DNA from: Paraburkholderia phytofirmans OLGA172
GTDB lineage: Bacteria; Pseudomonadota; Gammaproteobacteria; Burkholderiales; Burkholderiaceae
Direction: 5' to 3'
Length of the DNA: 64,000 bases
Assembly (NCBI RefSeq): GCF_001634365.1
Contig: NZ_CP014579.1
Span: 1,426,001 to 1,490,000, forward strand
Program-made: the position numbers and the translations under genes
The notes under the pieces: generated by a model
What the model was told of the DNA's origin: nothing
Seen by the model: only the letters and a program-made list of their open reading frames with translations
The model's database searches: none
Shown here: in pieces, positions 16,976 through 25,616 of the stretch
How the letters are laid out: the number at the start of each line of letters is the position of its first letter
Position numbering within the stretch: the stretch's first letter is position 1

Positions 16976-17754
16976 CCGAAGAGCGCATCGAACAGGCTGC
17001 TACAGTGCTGCGCCAGGCGAGACAGGCGCGCACAACCATTCCGCGCATTTCCGAAACGTTCGGCATTGAAGGCATTGACGCAGCGTATGCGGTCGCGGAG
17101 ATCAATACACGGGCGGCTGTGGCGGCCGGCAGCAGGGTTATCGGTAAGAAAATCGGCTTGACCTCGAAGGCGGTTCAGCAACAACTGGGCGTTGATCAAC
17201 CGGACTTCGGAGTGCTCTTCGATGACATGGAATATCTGACCGGCGCTGTGGTGCCGGCCGGTCGCCTTATTCAACCCAAGGCGGAAGCGGAGATTGCTTT
17301 TGTGTTCGGGCGCGATCTCGATGACGAGGTCATCAGTTGGGGACGCTTTCTGCAAGGTGTGGAGTACGTCTTGCCCGCAATCGAAATTGTCGACAGCGTT
17401 ATCAACGACTGGAAGATAACGCTCGTCGACACGATTGCAGATAATGCATCTTGTGGCGTCTATGTGCTCGGAGACACGCCGCATCGCATTTCCGACGTTG
17501 ATCTCGTCGCATGTCAGATGCGTTGCATCGTGAATGGAGACCTGGCATCCCAAGGTTCCGGTGCCGCATGCCTGGGCAATCCGCTCTATGCGGCGTGGTG
17601 GCTCGCCAAAACGCTCGCGATACGCAATCAGCCGTTACGCGCAGGCGACGTGGTGCTTTCAGGTGCGCTCGGTCCGATGGTTGCGGTATCCAGTGGCGCC
17701 CAGATCGACGTTCAGATTGATGGCCTTGGATCGGTTTCCTGCAGCCTCGGTTAG
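16972..17754 (+). CDS. 2-hydroxypenta-2,4-dienoate (2-keto-4-pentenoate) hydratase
   Basis: This 260-residue enzyme of the MhpD/BphH/fumarylacetoacetase-like family adds water to the hydrolase product to give 4-hydroxy-2-oxovalerate. Visible family features are G-K-K-I-G-L-T-S-K near 58-66, P-D-F-G-V-L-F-D-D, the metal-ligand segment P-K-A-E-A-E-I-A-F-V and E-I-V-D-S near 140. The start overlaps the NMO stop. It links the ring-fission steps to the aldolase and aldehyde dehydrogenase genes downstream. Confidence 0.92.
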   Translation: MTEERIEQAATVLRQARQARTTIPRISETFGIEGIDAAYAVAEINTRAAVAAGSRVIGKKIGLTSKAVQQQLGVDQPDFGVLFDDMEYLTGAVVPAGRLIQPKAEAEIAFVFGRDLDDEVISWGRFLQGVEYVLPAIEIVDSVINDWKITLVDTIADNASCGVYVLGDTPHRISDVDLVACQMRCIVNGDLASQGSGAACLGNPLYAAWWLAKTLAIRNQPLRAGDVVLSGALGPMVAVSSGAQIDVQIDGLGSVSCSLG

Positions 17755-17790
17755 TCATCCGATAGACGCAGTGGATGGAGGAGAGACGAA

Positions 17791-17868
17791 ATGAACAACA
17801 AGAATGGCGCAGTTGCTAGCGCGCCCATTCATCGGCGCGTTGATGCCGCAATGGAGACAGCATGTTGA
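17791..17868 (+). CDS. Predicted 25-codon leader ORF coupled to the CoA-ligase gene
   Basis: A strong GGAGGAGAG stands upstream of this ATG, and the 25-codon frame (M-N-N-K-N-G-A-V to E-T-A-C) ends in TGA seven bases inside the ligase gene, as ATGTTGA. The ligase start itself has only a weak site (GGAG, then ACAGC), so its translation may depend on ribosomes finishing this leader. It resembles no peptide I know; it could also be the scar of a deleted gene. Confidence 0.45.
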   Translation: MNNKNGAVASAPIHRRVDAAMETAC

Positions 17869-19715
17869 CCGGCGTTTACCAGCAATCACCGCTCGCGCGC
17901 CCTGGCGCATTGGCGATTCCACATATTATTCGCGAGGACCGGGACGATGGCAGCTTCGTGCTGCGGTCGGCTGACCTTCTCCAACCCTATCATCGCCGGG
18001 TCGGAGAATGGCTGATTGAATGGGCCCGGAAGACCCCCAGTGCCACGTTCATTGCCGAGCGTGACCTCGACAATTCACGGAATACCTGGCGCGAGGTCAG
18101 TTATGCGACTGCCTTCGACAAGGTGCGCCGACTGGGGCAGGCATTACTCAACCTCAAGGTGCCTGCGGGTACGGCTGTTGTCGCTTTGTCGGACAACAGT
18201 GTCAATCTTGCGCTGCTGTCGTTGGCAGCGATGCATGTTGGCATACCGATCGCAATCGTATCGTCAGCGTATTCACGCGCGGCCTCGGATCACACAAAGC
18301 TGCACGCCATGCTCGACCAGCTCACGCCGGCAGTGATTTACGCGGAGGACGGCGAGGTCTATGGTCGCGCAATCGAGAGCTATGTCGGTCGCTGCCATGT
18401 GGTCTACACGCGTAACGTTCGGTCGGGCGCTATCTCGTTCTCCGATCTGGAATCGGGAGCGCCGACGGATGCTGTGGAGCGGGCGTTCCTTCGAGTCACC
18501 CCTCAAACTCCCGCTCGCTTATTGCTGACATCGGGTTCGACTGGGAAGCCGAAGGTTGTCGTCACCACACACGACATGCTGTGCGCGAACCAGCAAATGA
18601 TTGCGCAGTGCTGGCGCTTTGTCGACCAGGCGCAACCTGTCGTGCTCGACTGGTTACCGTGGAGTCACACGTTTGGCGCCAACCACAATTTCAACCTGAT
18701 TCTGCGGAACGGCGGTTCGCTTTATATCGACGATGGCCGGCCAGTGCCGGGGATGATCGAGCGCACTGTGCAGAACCTGAAGGACGTTCGCCCGACCTTG
18801 TTCTTCAACGTGCCGCGAGGATTCGACGCGCTGTTACCTTTGCTGGAGAGAGACCCCGAGGCTGCCTCGGCGCTCTTCGAGCGGCTCGACATGCTTTTTT
18901 TCGCTGCTGCTGCGCTTCCGCAGAAGACAGCGGACCGGGTTCGCGCCCTCTCTTTGGCCGTGCGAGACGACCCAGTGTTCCTGACGACCGAGTGGGGTGC
19001 GACCGAGACCTCGCCGGTCATTACGAGCGCGCACTTTTCGACTGTGGATTCGCGCAACATCGGCGTTCCCGTTCCGGGTGTCGAGCTCAAGTTCGTGCCG
19101 TGTCAGGACAAGCTTGAGATGCGGGTTCGCGGACCATCTGTGTTTTCCACTTACAGGGACGATCCTGAGCGTACTGAAGCCGCATTCGACGAGGAACGGT
19201 TTTACTGCATTGGCGACGCCGGCCGTCTTGCCGATCCGGACGACCCCAACTGCGGCGTGATTTTTGACGGCCGCATCGCGGAAGATTTCAAGCTGACCAC
19301 CGGCACATGGGTTTCCGTCGGCACACTTCGCGTTCGCGTTGTTTCAGCACTGAATCCGTACGTTATGGACGCTGTAGTGACCGGACACGACCGCGACGAA
19401 GTTGGCTTGCTGCTTTTTCCATCCGGAGCTCTGCGTGCGCTGGCATGCGACCACGCCTCGAAAATGAACGGCGAAGAACTCGCGGCGTGCGAAGAGGTGC
19501 GACAACTTCTTACCCGGGCATTGTGTGATTTCGGTGCGGGCCTTGGGTCATCACAGAGACCTATGCGTGCAGTGCTGCTCTCCACACCGCCGTCTCTCGA
19601 GCTGGGTGAAATCACCGATAAAGGCTACGTCAACCAGCGTGCAGTGCTAACACTGCGAGCAGCGGAAGTCGAACGCCTTTACTCCAATCATCATGCTGTT
19701 ATCCGCGTGCGCTAG
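17862..19715 (+). CDS. Feruloyl-CoA-synthetase-like acyl-CoA ligase (AMP-binding)
   Basis: This 617-residue adenylate-forming enzyme has the P-loop L-L-T-S-G-S-T-G-K-P-K near residues 222-232, the feruloyl-CoA-synthetase signature W-S-H-T-F-G-A-N-H-N-F-N, a T-E-W-G-A-T-E motif and Y-C-I-G-D-A-G-R. The H-N-F-N and S-L-Y-I-D-D-G segments set it in the feruloyl-CoA synthetase group rather than the benzoate or acetate group. It probably activates the aromatic or aliphatic acid set free by the C-C hydrolase, or the starting acid. Translation appears coupled to the small ORF before it. Confidence 0.88.
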   Translation: MLTGVYQQSPLARPGALAIPHIIREDRDDGSFVLRSADLLQPYHRRVGEWLIEWARKTPSATFIAERDLDNSRNTWREVSYATAFDKVRRLGQALLNLKVPAGTAVVALSDNSVNLALLSLAAMHVGIPIAIVSSAYSRAASDHTKLHAMLDQLTPAVIYAEDGEVYGRAIESYVGRCHVVYTRNVRSGAISFSDLESGAPTDAVERAFLRVTPQTPARLLLTSGSTGKPKVVVTTHDMLCANQQMIAQCWRFVDQAQPVVLDWLPWSHTFGANHNFNLILRNGGSLYIDDGRPVPGMIERTVQNLKDVRPTLFFNVPRGFDALLPLLERDPEAASALFERLDMLFFAAAALPQKTADRVRALSLAVRDDPVFLTTEWGATETSPVITSAHFSTVDSRNIGVPVPGVELKFVPCQDKLEMRVRGPSVFSTYRDDPERTEAAFDEERFYCIGDAGRLADPDDPNCGVIFDGRIAEDFKLTTGTWVSVGTLRVRVVSALNPYVMDAVVTGHDRDEVGLLLFPSGALRALACDHASKMNGEELAACEEVRQLLTRALCDFGAGLGSSQRPMRAVLLSTPPSLELGEITDKGYVNQRAVLTLRAAEVERLYSNHHAVIRVR

Positions 19716-19739
19716 TGCAATCCGGACCAGGAGAGTTAT

Positions 19740-20681
19740 ATGAAACTTAAAGCAGCCATCATTGGCTCGGGCAACATCGGCACCGACTTGATGATCAAGA
19801 TCATGCGCCATAGTCAGCATATAGAAATGGCCGCGATGGTTGGCATCGACCCCAACTCGGATGGCCTCGCGCGGGCCGCTCGCCTGGGCATAGCAACGAC
19901 GCACGATGGTGTCGAAGGCCTGACACGTCTGCCTGTCTTCGACGACATCGATTTCGTGTTTGATGCGACCTCCGCGGGCGCACACGTCAAAAACGATGCA
20001 CTCCTGCGCGGATTGAAACCGTCGATTCGCGTGATTGACCTCACGCCGGCCGCAATCGGCCCATATTGCGTACCGGTAGTCAACCTCGACACGCACATCG
20101 ACGCGCCTAATGTCAACATGGTGACGTGCGGTGGCCAGGCGACGATTCCTGTCGTAGCGGCCGTATCGCGCATCGTAAAGGTGCACTACGCGGAAATCGT
20201 CGCGTCCATCAGCAGTAAATCGGCGGGGCCTGGCACGCGCGCGAACATCGACGAATTCACCGAGACCACCTCCAAAGCAATCGAGGCGGTCGGCGGGGCG
20301 GCGAAGGGTAAGGCAATCATCGTGCTCAATCCGGCCGAGCCTCCGATGATGATGCGCGACACGGTCTACACCCTGTCCGACTTTGCGGATAGAGAAAAGG
20401 TCGAGCAATCAATCGAAGAAACGGTCGCGAAGGTGCATGCCTACGTACCAGGCTATCGACTCAAGCAGAAGGTGCAGTTCGACGAGATTCCCGCCAATGC
20501 ACCGCTCAACATTCCGGGCCTTGGCAGATTCGCGGGCCTCAAGACTTCGGTGTTCCTCGAAGTGGAAGGCGCCGCGCATTATCTGCCCGCGTACGCAGGC
20601 AATCTCGACATCATGACTTCAGCCGCACTCGCGACCGCCGAGAGGATGGCGCAGACGCTTCTGAGCGTACAAGGCGTTTAA
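19740..20681 (+). CDS. dmpF: Acylating acetaldehyde dehydrogenase (MhpF/DmpF type)
   Basis: This 313-residue enzyme turns acetaldehyde, NAD and CoA into acetyl-CoA. The Rossmann motif G-S-G-N-I-G-T-D lies at 9-16 and the catalytic cysteine at about 130 in [10 protein letters not shown]. In this family the enzyme forms a complex with the aldolase encoded 12 bases downstream and receives acetaldehyde through a tunnel. AGGAGAG precedes the ATG. Called MhpF in phenylpropionate and DmpF in phenol pathways. Confidence 0.95.
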   Translation: MKLKAAIIGSGNIGTDLMIKIMRHSQHIEMAAMVGIDPNSDGLARAARLGIATTHDGVEGLTRLPVFDDIDFVFDATSAGAHVKNDALLRGLKPSIRVIDLTPAAIGPYCVPVVNLDTHIDAPNVNMVTCGGQATIPVVAAVSRIVKVHYAEIVASISSKSAGPGTRANIDEFTETTSKAIEAVGGAAKGKAIIVLNPAEPPMMMRDTVYTLSDFADREKVEQSIEETVAKVHAYVPGYRLKQKVQFDEIPANAPLNIPGLGRFAGLKTSVFLEVEGAAHYLPAYAGNLDIMTSAALATAERMAQTLLSVQGV

Positions 20682-20693
20682 GGAGCAACGACC

Positions 20694-21734
20694 ATGAACA
20701 AGAAACTTTATATCTCGGATGTGACGCTGCGCGACGGTAGCCACGCGATTCGCCATCAGTATTCGATCCAGAATGTGCAGGATATTGCGCAAGCGTTGGA
20801 TAAGGCGAAAGTCGACAGCATCGAAGTCGCGCACGGCGATGGCCTTCAAGGGTCAAGTTTCAACTACGGCTTTGGCGCGTTCAGCGACCTGGAGTGGATC
20901 GAGGCTGTCGCGGACGTAGTCAAGCATTCGAAGATCGCGACGCTGTTGCTACCCGGTATCGGCACGATTCACGACCTGAAGGCAGCCTATCAGGCAGGCG
21001 CTCGCATCGTTCGCGTCGCAACGCATTGCACTGAAGCCGACATCTCGAAGCAGCACATCGAATACGCGCGCGAACTAGGCATGGATACAGTCGGCTTTCT
21101 GATGATGAGCCATATGACCACGCCGGAAAATCTCGCAGTCGAAGCAAAGAAAATGGAATGCTACGGCGCGACCTGCATTTACGTGGTCGATTCCGGTGGG
21201 GCATTGACGATGAACGACGTACGCGATCGATTCCGTGCCGTAAAACAGGTTCTCAAACCCGAAACTCAGACCGGCATGCACGCGCACCACAACCTTTCGC
21301 TGGGCGTTGCCAATTCCATCGTAGCGGTGGAAGAAGGCTGTGACCGAATAGATGCCTCGCTCGCGGGCATGGGCGCTGGCGCCGGCAACGCGCCGCTCGA
21401 GGTGTTCATCGCCGCGGCGGAGCGTATGGGGTGGAATCACGGAACTGACCTCTACACGCTGATGGACGCTGCCGACGATATTGTTCGCCCATTGCAGGAC
21501 CGTCCGGTCCGCGTTGACCGGGAAACACTTGCTCTCGGCTACGCTGGCGTCTATTCGAGCTTCCTGCGTCACTCGGAAGTGGCGGCGAAGAAGTACGGCC
21601 TTAAGACCGTGGACATCCTCGTTGAACTCGGCAGACGGCGGATGGTTGGCGGGCAGGAAGACATGATCGTTGACGTGGCTCTCGATTTGACAGCTGAGCG
21701 TCAAGCACTAGTGGCAGCAAAGGCGGCTTTGTAA
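20694..21734 (+). CDS. dmpG: 4-hydroxy-2-oxovalerate aldolase (MhpE/DmpG type)
   Basis: This 346-residue class II pyruvate aldolase cleaves 4-hydroxy-2-oxovalerate into pyruvate and acetaldehyde. The N-terminal [11 protein letters not shown] carries the metal-binding Asp and catalytic residues, and [12 protein letters not shown] near 200 gives the two metal-binding histidines. The C-terminal domain that contacts the dehydrogenase is complete. Its gene ends the lower pathway, 11 bases before the ferredoxin reductase gene. Confidence 0.95.
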   Translation: MNKKLYISDVTLRDGSHAIRHQYSIQNVQDIAQALDKAKVDSIEVAHGDGLQGSSFNYGFGAFSDLEWIEAVADVVKHSKIATLLLPGIGTIHDLKAAYQAGARIVRVATHCTEADISKQHIEYARELGMDTVGFLMMSHMTTPENLAVEAKKMECYGATCIYVVDSGGALTMNDVRDRFRAVKQVLKPETQTGMHAHHNLSLGVANSIVAVEEGCDRIDASLAGMGAGAGNAPLEVFIAAAERMGWNHGTDLYTLMDAADDIVRPLQDRPVRVDRETLALGYAGVYSSFLRHSEVAAKKYGLKTVDILVELGRRRMVGGQEDMIVDVALDLTAERQALVAAKAAL

Positions 21735-21745
21735 TTCGGGAAGAG

Positions 21746-22750
21746 ATGATGACGACGTTTGTAGTGAAATTTGAACCGTCGAATGTGGCGTTGCCGTCGG
21801 AGAGTGACTCGACCGTGCTCGATACTGCATTAGCTGCCGGATTCTTCCCGAAGCACAGTTGCCGTCGCGGCGAGTGCCGCGCGTGCGAGACCCGCGTCGT
21901 TTCAGGTGACGTCCGATATGCCGCGGGTGTAACTCCGGACGGTTTGAAGCCCGGCCATTGCCTGACCTGTCTGGCGATACCCACATCAGACGTCGTCCTC
22001 GATGCTCCCGAGGTCGCAAGCGTCCCTGGCCGCCGCATTGTCAAGATGGGCGCCCGCGTGACATCGGTCGATCGCGTTAGCGGGGATGTGGCGGTCGTCC
22101 GTGTTCAGACTCCGGCGGGCAGTGATTTTAAGTTCAACCCTGGCCAATATGTCGACGTCGTGTTGCGAGACGGGGCGCGCCGTAGCTATTCGATGGCCAA
22201 TGTGCCAGCGGACGACGGTCGGGTCGAGTGGCACATTCGTGCCATGCCTGCTGGTCGCTTCTCGCAGCATGTCTACCAGAATCTCAAGGCACGCGATCTT
22301 TTGCGTATCGAAGGACCCTTCGGATCGTTCACGTTGCGTGACTCGGAGGCGCCGTTGATTTTCCTTGCCTCGGGTACCGGATACGCGCCTATTGCCTCGA
22401 TGATGCGCGCTCATGGCGGCAGTCTCGCGAAACGTGGGGCGACATTTTACTGGGGTGGCCGCCGCGAGGAGGACCTGTATGCCATGGAGGAGGCGATGGC
22501 GTGGGCGAACTCTGCAGCGAACCTCAAGTTCGTGCCTGTGCTTTCGGATCCTGATGACCAGTGGCGGGGGCGGACCGGCTTCGTACATGAAGCCGTCCAG
22601 AAGGATCATCCGGACTTGTCGGGATTCGAGGTGTATGCGTGTGGCAACCCGTTGATGATTGACGCTGCTCGCCACGTATTTCGTACTGAATGTGGTTTGG
22701 TGGAGAACAATTTCTTTAACGACTCGTTCGTGACAGCTGTGAATTGGTAG
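21746..22750 (+). CDS. Oxygenase electron-transfer reductase (plant-type [2Fe-2S], FAD, NAD)
   Basis: This 334-residue reductase has three parts in order: a plant-type ferredoxin domain with C-R-R-G-E-C-R-A-C near residues 38-46 and a fourth Cys in H-C-L-T-C near 75, an FAD domain with R-S-Y-S-M-A-N near 148, and an NAD domain with A-S-G-T-G-Y-A-P-I near 208. It should feed the Rieske ferredoxin at 12801. Most three-component dioxygenases with a Rieske ferredoxin use a GR-type reductase, so a ferredoxin-NAD-reductase-type partner is a naphthalene-dioxygenase-like feature. It is the last enzyme gene before the porin. Confidence 0.9.
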   Translation: MMTTFVVKFEPSNVALPSESDSTVLDTALAAGFFPKHSCRRGECRACETRVVSGDVRYAAGVTPDGLKPGHCLTCLAIPTSDVVLDAPEVASVPGRRIVKMGARVTSVDRVSGDVAVVRVQTPAGSDFKFNPGQYVDVVLRDGARRSYSMANVPADDGRVEWHIRAMPAGRFSQHVYQNLKARDLLRIEGPFGSFTLRDSEAPLIFLASGTGYAPIASMMRAHGGSLAKRGATFYWGGRREEDLYAMEEAMAWANSAANLKFVPVLSDPDDQWRGRTGFVHEAVQKDHPDLSGFEVYACGNPLMIDAARHVFRTECGLVENNFFNDSFVTAVNW

Positions 22751-22885
22751 GCAAATCGGTGCCGCAATTTACGAAGCCGAATAATATTTATATAAACTAG
22801 GAATACTAACTATATAGATAAATATAACCACAGAACGATCGGTAGAAAAATATAAATTGATTAAAAAATGGATTTGGAGGCAACG
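22751..22885 (+). promoter_or_regulatory. AT-rich leader in front of the second porin
   Basis: This 135-base stretch is strikingly AT-rich for the window, with runs such as AATAATATTTATATAAAC and ATATAGATAAATATAACC, before GGAGG at 22876. It probably holds a promoter of the porin and may bind nucleoid proteins. No single -35/-10 pair stands out. Confidence 0.45.
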
Positions 22886-24019
22886 ATGAAAGCGAAGTAT
22901 CTCCTCGGCGGTGCGCTTTGCGCAGTCAGTGCATCTTCATTTGCGCAGAGTAGTGTCACCCTTTACGGCATCATCGATACCGGCGTTGAATACGTCTCGC
23001 ACGCGAATGCGGCTGGCGATGGTATTGTTCGCATGCCATCGATCACCGGCGAAATTCCGTCACGCTGGGGTATCCGCGGCACAGAAGATCTTGGTGGAGG
23101 CTACAAGGCGCTCTTCGTTCTGGAGAACGGATTCAACGTCGGGACCGGCTCGATGGGACAGGGCGGTCGACTGTTCGGCCGTCAGAGCTGGGTAGGCATT
23201 GATGGCCCATACGGAACACTGTCATTTGGCCGACAGTACACGATGACTTACCTGGCGGTTCTCGACGCCGACGTTATCGGGCCGAACATCTACGGCATGG
23301 GCTCGTTGGACTCATACATCCCTAATGCGCGAAGCGACAACTCGATTGCATACCGCGGCAAGTTCGGTGGCCTCACCGTGGGCGCGTCGTATTCATTTGG
23401 TCGCGATTCGACCGGAACTGGCAATTCGCCGGGACAGGGTACTTGCGCTGGTCAGGTGCCGGGTGAGATGACGGAATGCCGCTCGTGGTCTGCGATGCTG
23501 AAGTACGACGGCCCCTGGTACGGCGGTGCAGCGTCGTATGAGGAGCAGCGCGGTGGTACGGGCGCTGCCGCGAACTTCTTCGATGGCGTCAAACCGCTGC
23601 CGCTCACCTCTAACGGTGATAAGGACGACCGCGCGCAAGTTAACAGCTATGTGCGTCTCTACGGCGTGAAGTTGGCCGGCGGCTGGATTGGACGTTGGGT
23701 TAATACGGATTCGTCGGCTGGCCCGAATGTTCACTCAAATCTCTTTTACGTTAGTGCCAGCTACCAGATTGTTCCGGATTTCGCGCTTGACGGCGGAGCG
23801 TACCGCGTAATCGTAAGCGGTCAGGACGCACGCGCGACGCTTGGTGTTCTGCGCGGGACTTACTTCCTTTCAAAGCAAACGGCGGTTTATCTGCAGGGCG
23901 CGTATCTCGCCAACAGCAGCCACGCGAGGTACTCCGCGAGCTCGGGCGGCGGAGGCACCACGCCGGCGCCGGGTCAAGGTCAGGTTGGTGTGATGGCGGG
24001 CATCCGTCACATGTTCTGA
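22886..24019 (+). CDS. Trimeric outer-membrane porin linked to the aromatic operon
   Basis: This 377-residue porin has a signal peptide cut after S-S-F-A before Q-S-S-V-T-L-Y-G, the S-R-W-G-I-R-G-T-E-D-L-G-G-G motif near 60-75 and a C-terminal R-H-M-F. The ATG at 22886 has GGAGG five bases upstream; an ATG 18 bases earlier is less likely. It is the last gene of the aromatic cluster and probably admits the aromatic acid. A Gly/Ser/Pro-rich stretch near the C-terminus (G-G-G-G-T-T-P-A-P) looks like an extended loop. Confidence 0.93.
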   Translation: MKAKYLLGGALCAVSASSFAQSSVTLYGIIDTGVEYVSHANAAGDGIVRMPSITGEIPSRWGIRGTEDLGGGYKALFVLENGFNVGTGSMGQGGRLFGRQSWVGIDGPYGTLSFGRQYTMTYLAVLDADVIGPNIYGMGSLDSYIPNARSDNSIAYRGKFGGLTVGASYSFGRDSTGTGNSPGQGTCAGQVPGEMTECRSWSAMLKYDGPWYGGAASYEEQRGGTGAAANFFDGVKPLPLTSNGDKDDRAQVNSYVRLYGVKLAGGWIGRWVNTDSSAGPNVHSNLFYVSASYQIVPDFALDGGAYRVIVSGQDARATLGVLRGTYFLSKQTAVYLQGAYLANSSHARYSASSGGGGTTPAPGQGQVGVMAGIRHMF

Positions 24020-24036
24020 GTTCGCAGTCGATTTAA

Positions 24037-24077
24037 GCCTCGCCAGACTTTGGAGAGCGTGCAAAATCTGGCGAGGC
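24037..24077 (+). terminator. Hairpin after the second porin
   Basis: GCCTCGCCAGA pairs perfectly with TCTGGCGAGGC around a 19-base loop, 18 bases after the porin stop. No U-run follows, so it may act as a 3' stabiliser or with Rho instead of as a classical intrinsic terminator. Confidence 0.5.
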
Positions 24078-24203
24078 ACCCAAGGCGGGCCGCTCGAGCA
24101 TCTGGGCGCTGCACCGGCATCGTGTGGGGTACGGCTGCAGCGCGACTCGATCAGTTCCTCAGCTGTAACGGTGTGGCAGACTGATTACTCTCGCGCCGAG
24201 TCG

Positions 24204-24596
24204 TTATTCGCCGGGAGCGTATTGCATCTCCCCGTTTCCAAACGACCAGTTTTCGCGAGGAACGTCGATCAGGCTGATCCATACATCCTCCTTGCGAATG
24301 CCGGTTTTTTCGCTGATTCCGTCGGCGACCGCTTTGTAAAACGCCTTCTTGACTTCAACACTGCGCCCGGCGTTCCAGGTCACCTGGATGAACGTGATGT
24401 CGGGGGTGTAGCGGATTCCGAGGTAGCCGTTCTCCGGGTAGACCAACTCATCATTCGAGTGCCGGCTGATGATCTGAAATCTGTCGTCAAGCGGCACGTT
24501 GGCAACCGCGATCATCGCGTCGTAGACGACGTCGCTGATGGCTTGAACATTTTCCGCTGGGGTGTTGCTGGATGTGTTGATTCGGACGAGTGGCAT
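24204..24596 (-). CDS. Tautomerase-superfamily protein
   Basis: This 130-residue protein starts M-P-L-V-R-I, leaving Pro as the N-terminal catalytic base after removal of Met, and carries I-S-E-K-T-G-I and E-N-W-S-F-G-N-G segments typical of the longer, two-repeat tautomerases. Such enzymes isomerise 2-hydroxydienoates or act on malonate-semialdehyde-like acids. AGGAGGC stands before the start. Its place opposite to the aromatic operon suggests a side role with 2-hydroxymuconate-type intermediates; not proven. Confidence 0.85.
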   Translation of the reverse strand: MPLVRINTSSNTPAENVQAISDVVYDAMIAVANVPLDDRFQIISRHSNDELVYPENGYLGIRYTPDITFIQVTWNAGRSVEVKKAFYKAVADGISEKTGIRKEDVWISLIDVPRENWSFGNGEMQYAPGE

Positions 24597-24719
24597 AGGG
24601 GCCTCCTGGGTAGCAATGGTGTCCGGCGAATGACTCGACGAGTGTCTATGAGGCGCTCGTGCACGTCTCGCCGGCGATAACGTGGGGTGACTCGCGTCCG
24701 GGCGGCGGACGCGTGCGAA

Positions 24720-24850
24720 TCGAAGCCGCCAACGCGCTTGGGTTCGTTTGATGCATCGTACGTCAGCGTGAGGCTGTCCGCCCGGGCTTGGATGAGACGC
24801 GCCCCGTAGTACGCGCCGATCGCACCTGCACCCAGTACCAGTATCTTCAT
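24720..24850 (-). pseudogene. Remnant of a 2-dehydropantoate 2-reductase-like gene
   Basis: The first 22 codons read M-K-I-L-V-L-G-A-G-A-I-G-A-Y-Y-G and match the NADP-binding start of the PanE/ApbA family, with GAGG before the ATG. After that the frame loses all resemblance, so only the 5' end survives. The rest of the gap to the MarR gene (24851-25101) holds promoter-like sequence and no gene. Confidence 0.6.
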
Positions 24851-25069
24851 TAATCAGACCTCAGTGGAAACGACGCTGCGCGAAGTGCTCTGTCGAGCAA
24901 GGTACAAGGTATACCTCAGCAATAGAATTTCGTGGCGTGTGCCAGTATATAGCTTCGGCCGCGACGGCAAGCATGATGCGACGACATCCATGCCACCGGA
25001 AGGGGCATCGAAAATGATGCGCCTGGACATATATGTGTGGCGCGTACCACCCGTAAAAATCCTCTTGTA

Positions 25070-25083
25070 TGTGTCCGTACACA
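25070..25083. promoter_or_regulatory. Small dyad upstream of the MarR gene
   Basis: TGTGT and ACACA face each other across CCGT, followed closely by TATAAA, about 20 bases before the MarR start. This is the size and place of a MarR autoregulatory site. Confidence 0.4.
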
Positions 25084-25101
25084 CCATATAAAGTTTGCAG
25101 C

Positions 25102-25527
25102 ATGGATAAAAACGTCTCTCATTCCGAGTGCAACTGCTTTGCGCTGCGACAGGCGGCACGCTATGTCACGCAGGTGTATGACCGCCACCTGAGCCAGGCC
25201 GGGGTCACGCCAGCTCAATTCACGATCATGGCGCACCTGGCCCGACACCCCCGCATGACCATGGTTGAGCTGACCGAGGCCATAGTGATGGAGCGTACGT
25301 CGCTTCTCAGAGCGCTTAAACCTTTGCAGCGAGATGGGCTGGTCGACACTGAAGCGTCTGCGCATGATGCGCGCGCGCATGTGTTCAGGTTGACAAGGAG
25401 TGGAACCAGGACGCTCTCGCGAGCACGCCCGGCATGGTTGGCTGCTCAAGCGGAGTTCGAATCGAAGTTCGGAAGCGATCGGGCCAAAGCGTTGCGAGCG
25501 GAATTGTTCGACATGACAACGGCATGA
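25102..25527 (+). CDS. MarR-family transcriptional regulator
   Basis: This 141-residue winged-helix regulator has the MarR recognition region M-T-M-V-E-L-T-E-A-I-V-M-E-R-T-S-L-L-R-A-L-K-P-L near residues 50-73 and the wing D-A-R-A-H-V-F-R-L-T. Its N-terminus holds a C-N-C pair followed by F-A-L-R-Q-A-A-R, possibly a sensor site. It resembles the MarR protein at 39856 in the R-x-L-L-R-A-L-K-P-L stretch. I start at the internal ATG (M-D-K-N-V) because the upstream codons belong to promoter sequence. It precedes a thiolase gene by 89 bases and may control it. Confidence 0.85.
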   Translation: MDKNVSHSECNCFALRQAARYVTQVYDRHLSQAGVTPAQFTIMAHLARHPRMTMVELTEAIVMERTSLLRALKPLQRDGLVDTEASAHDARAHVFRLTRSGTRTLSRARPAWLAAQAEFESKFGSDRAKALRAELFDMTTA

Positions 25528-25616
25528 CCGGAATTTAGAACCCTGCGTATCAAGAGTTCAGCGAGTCGATGCGGCGAATTGTTGAACGGATTTCGTTTTC
25601 TGTTAAAGGAGCAATC

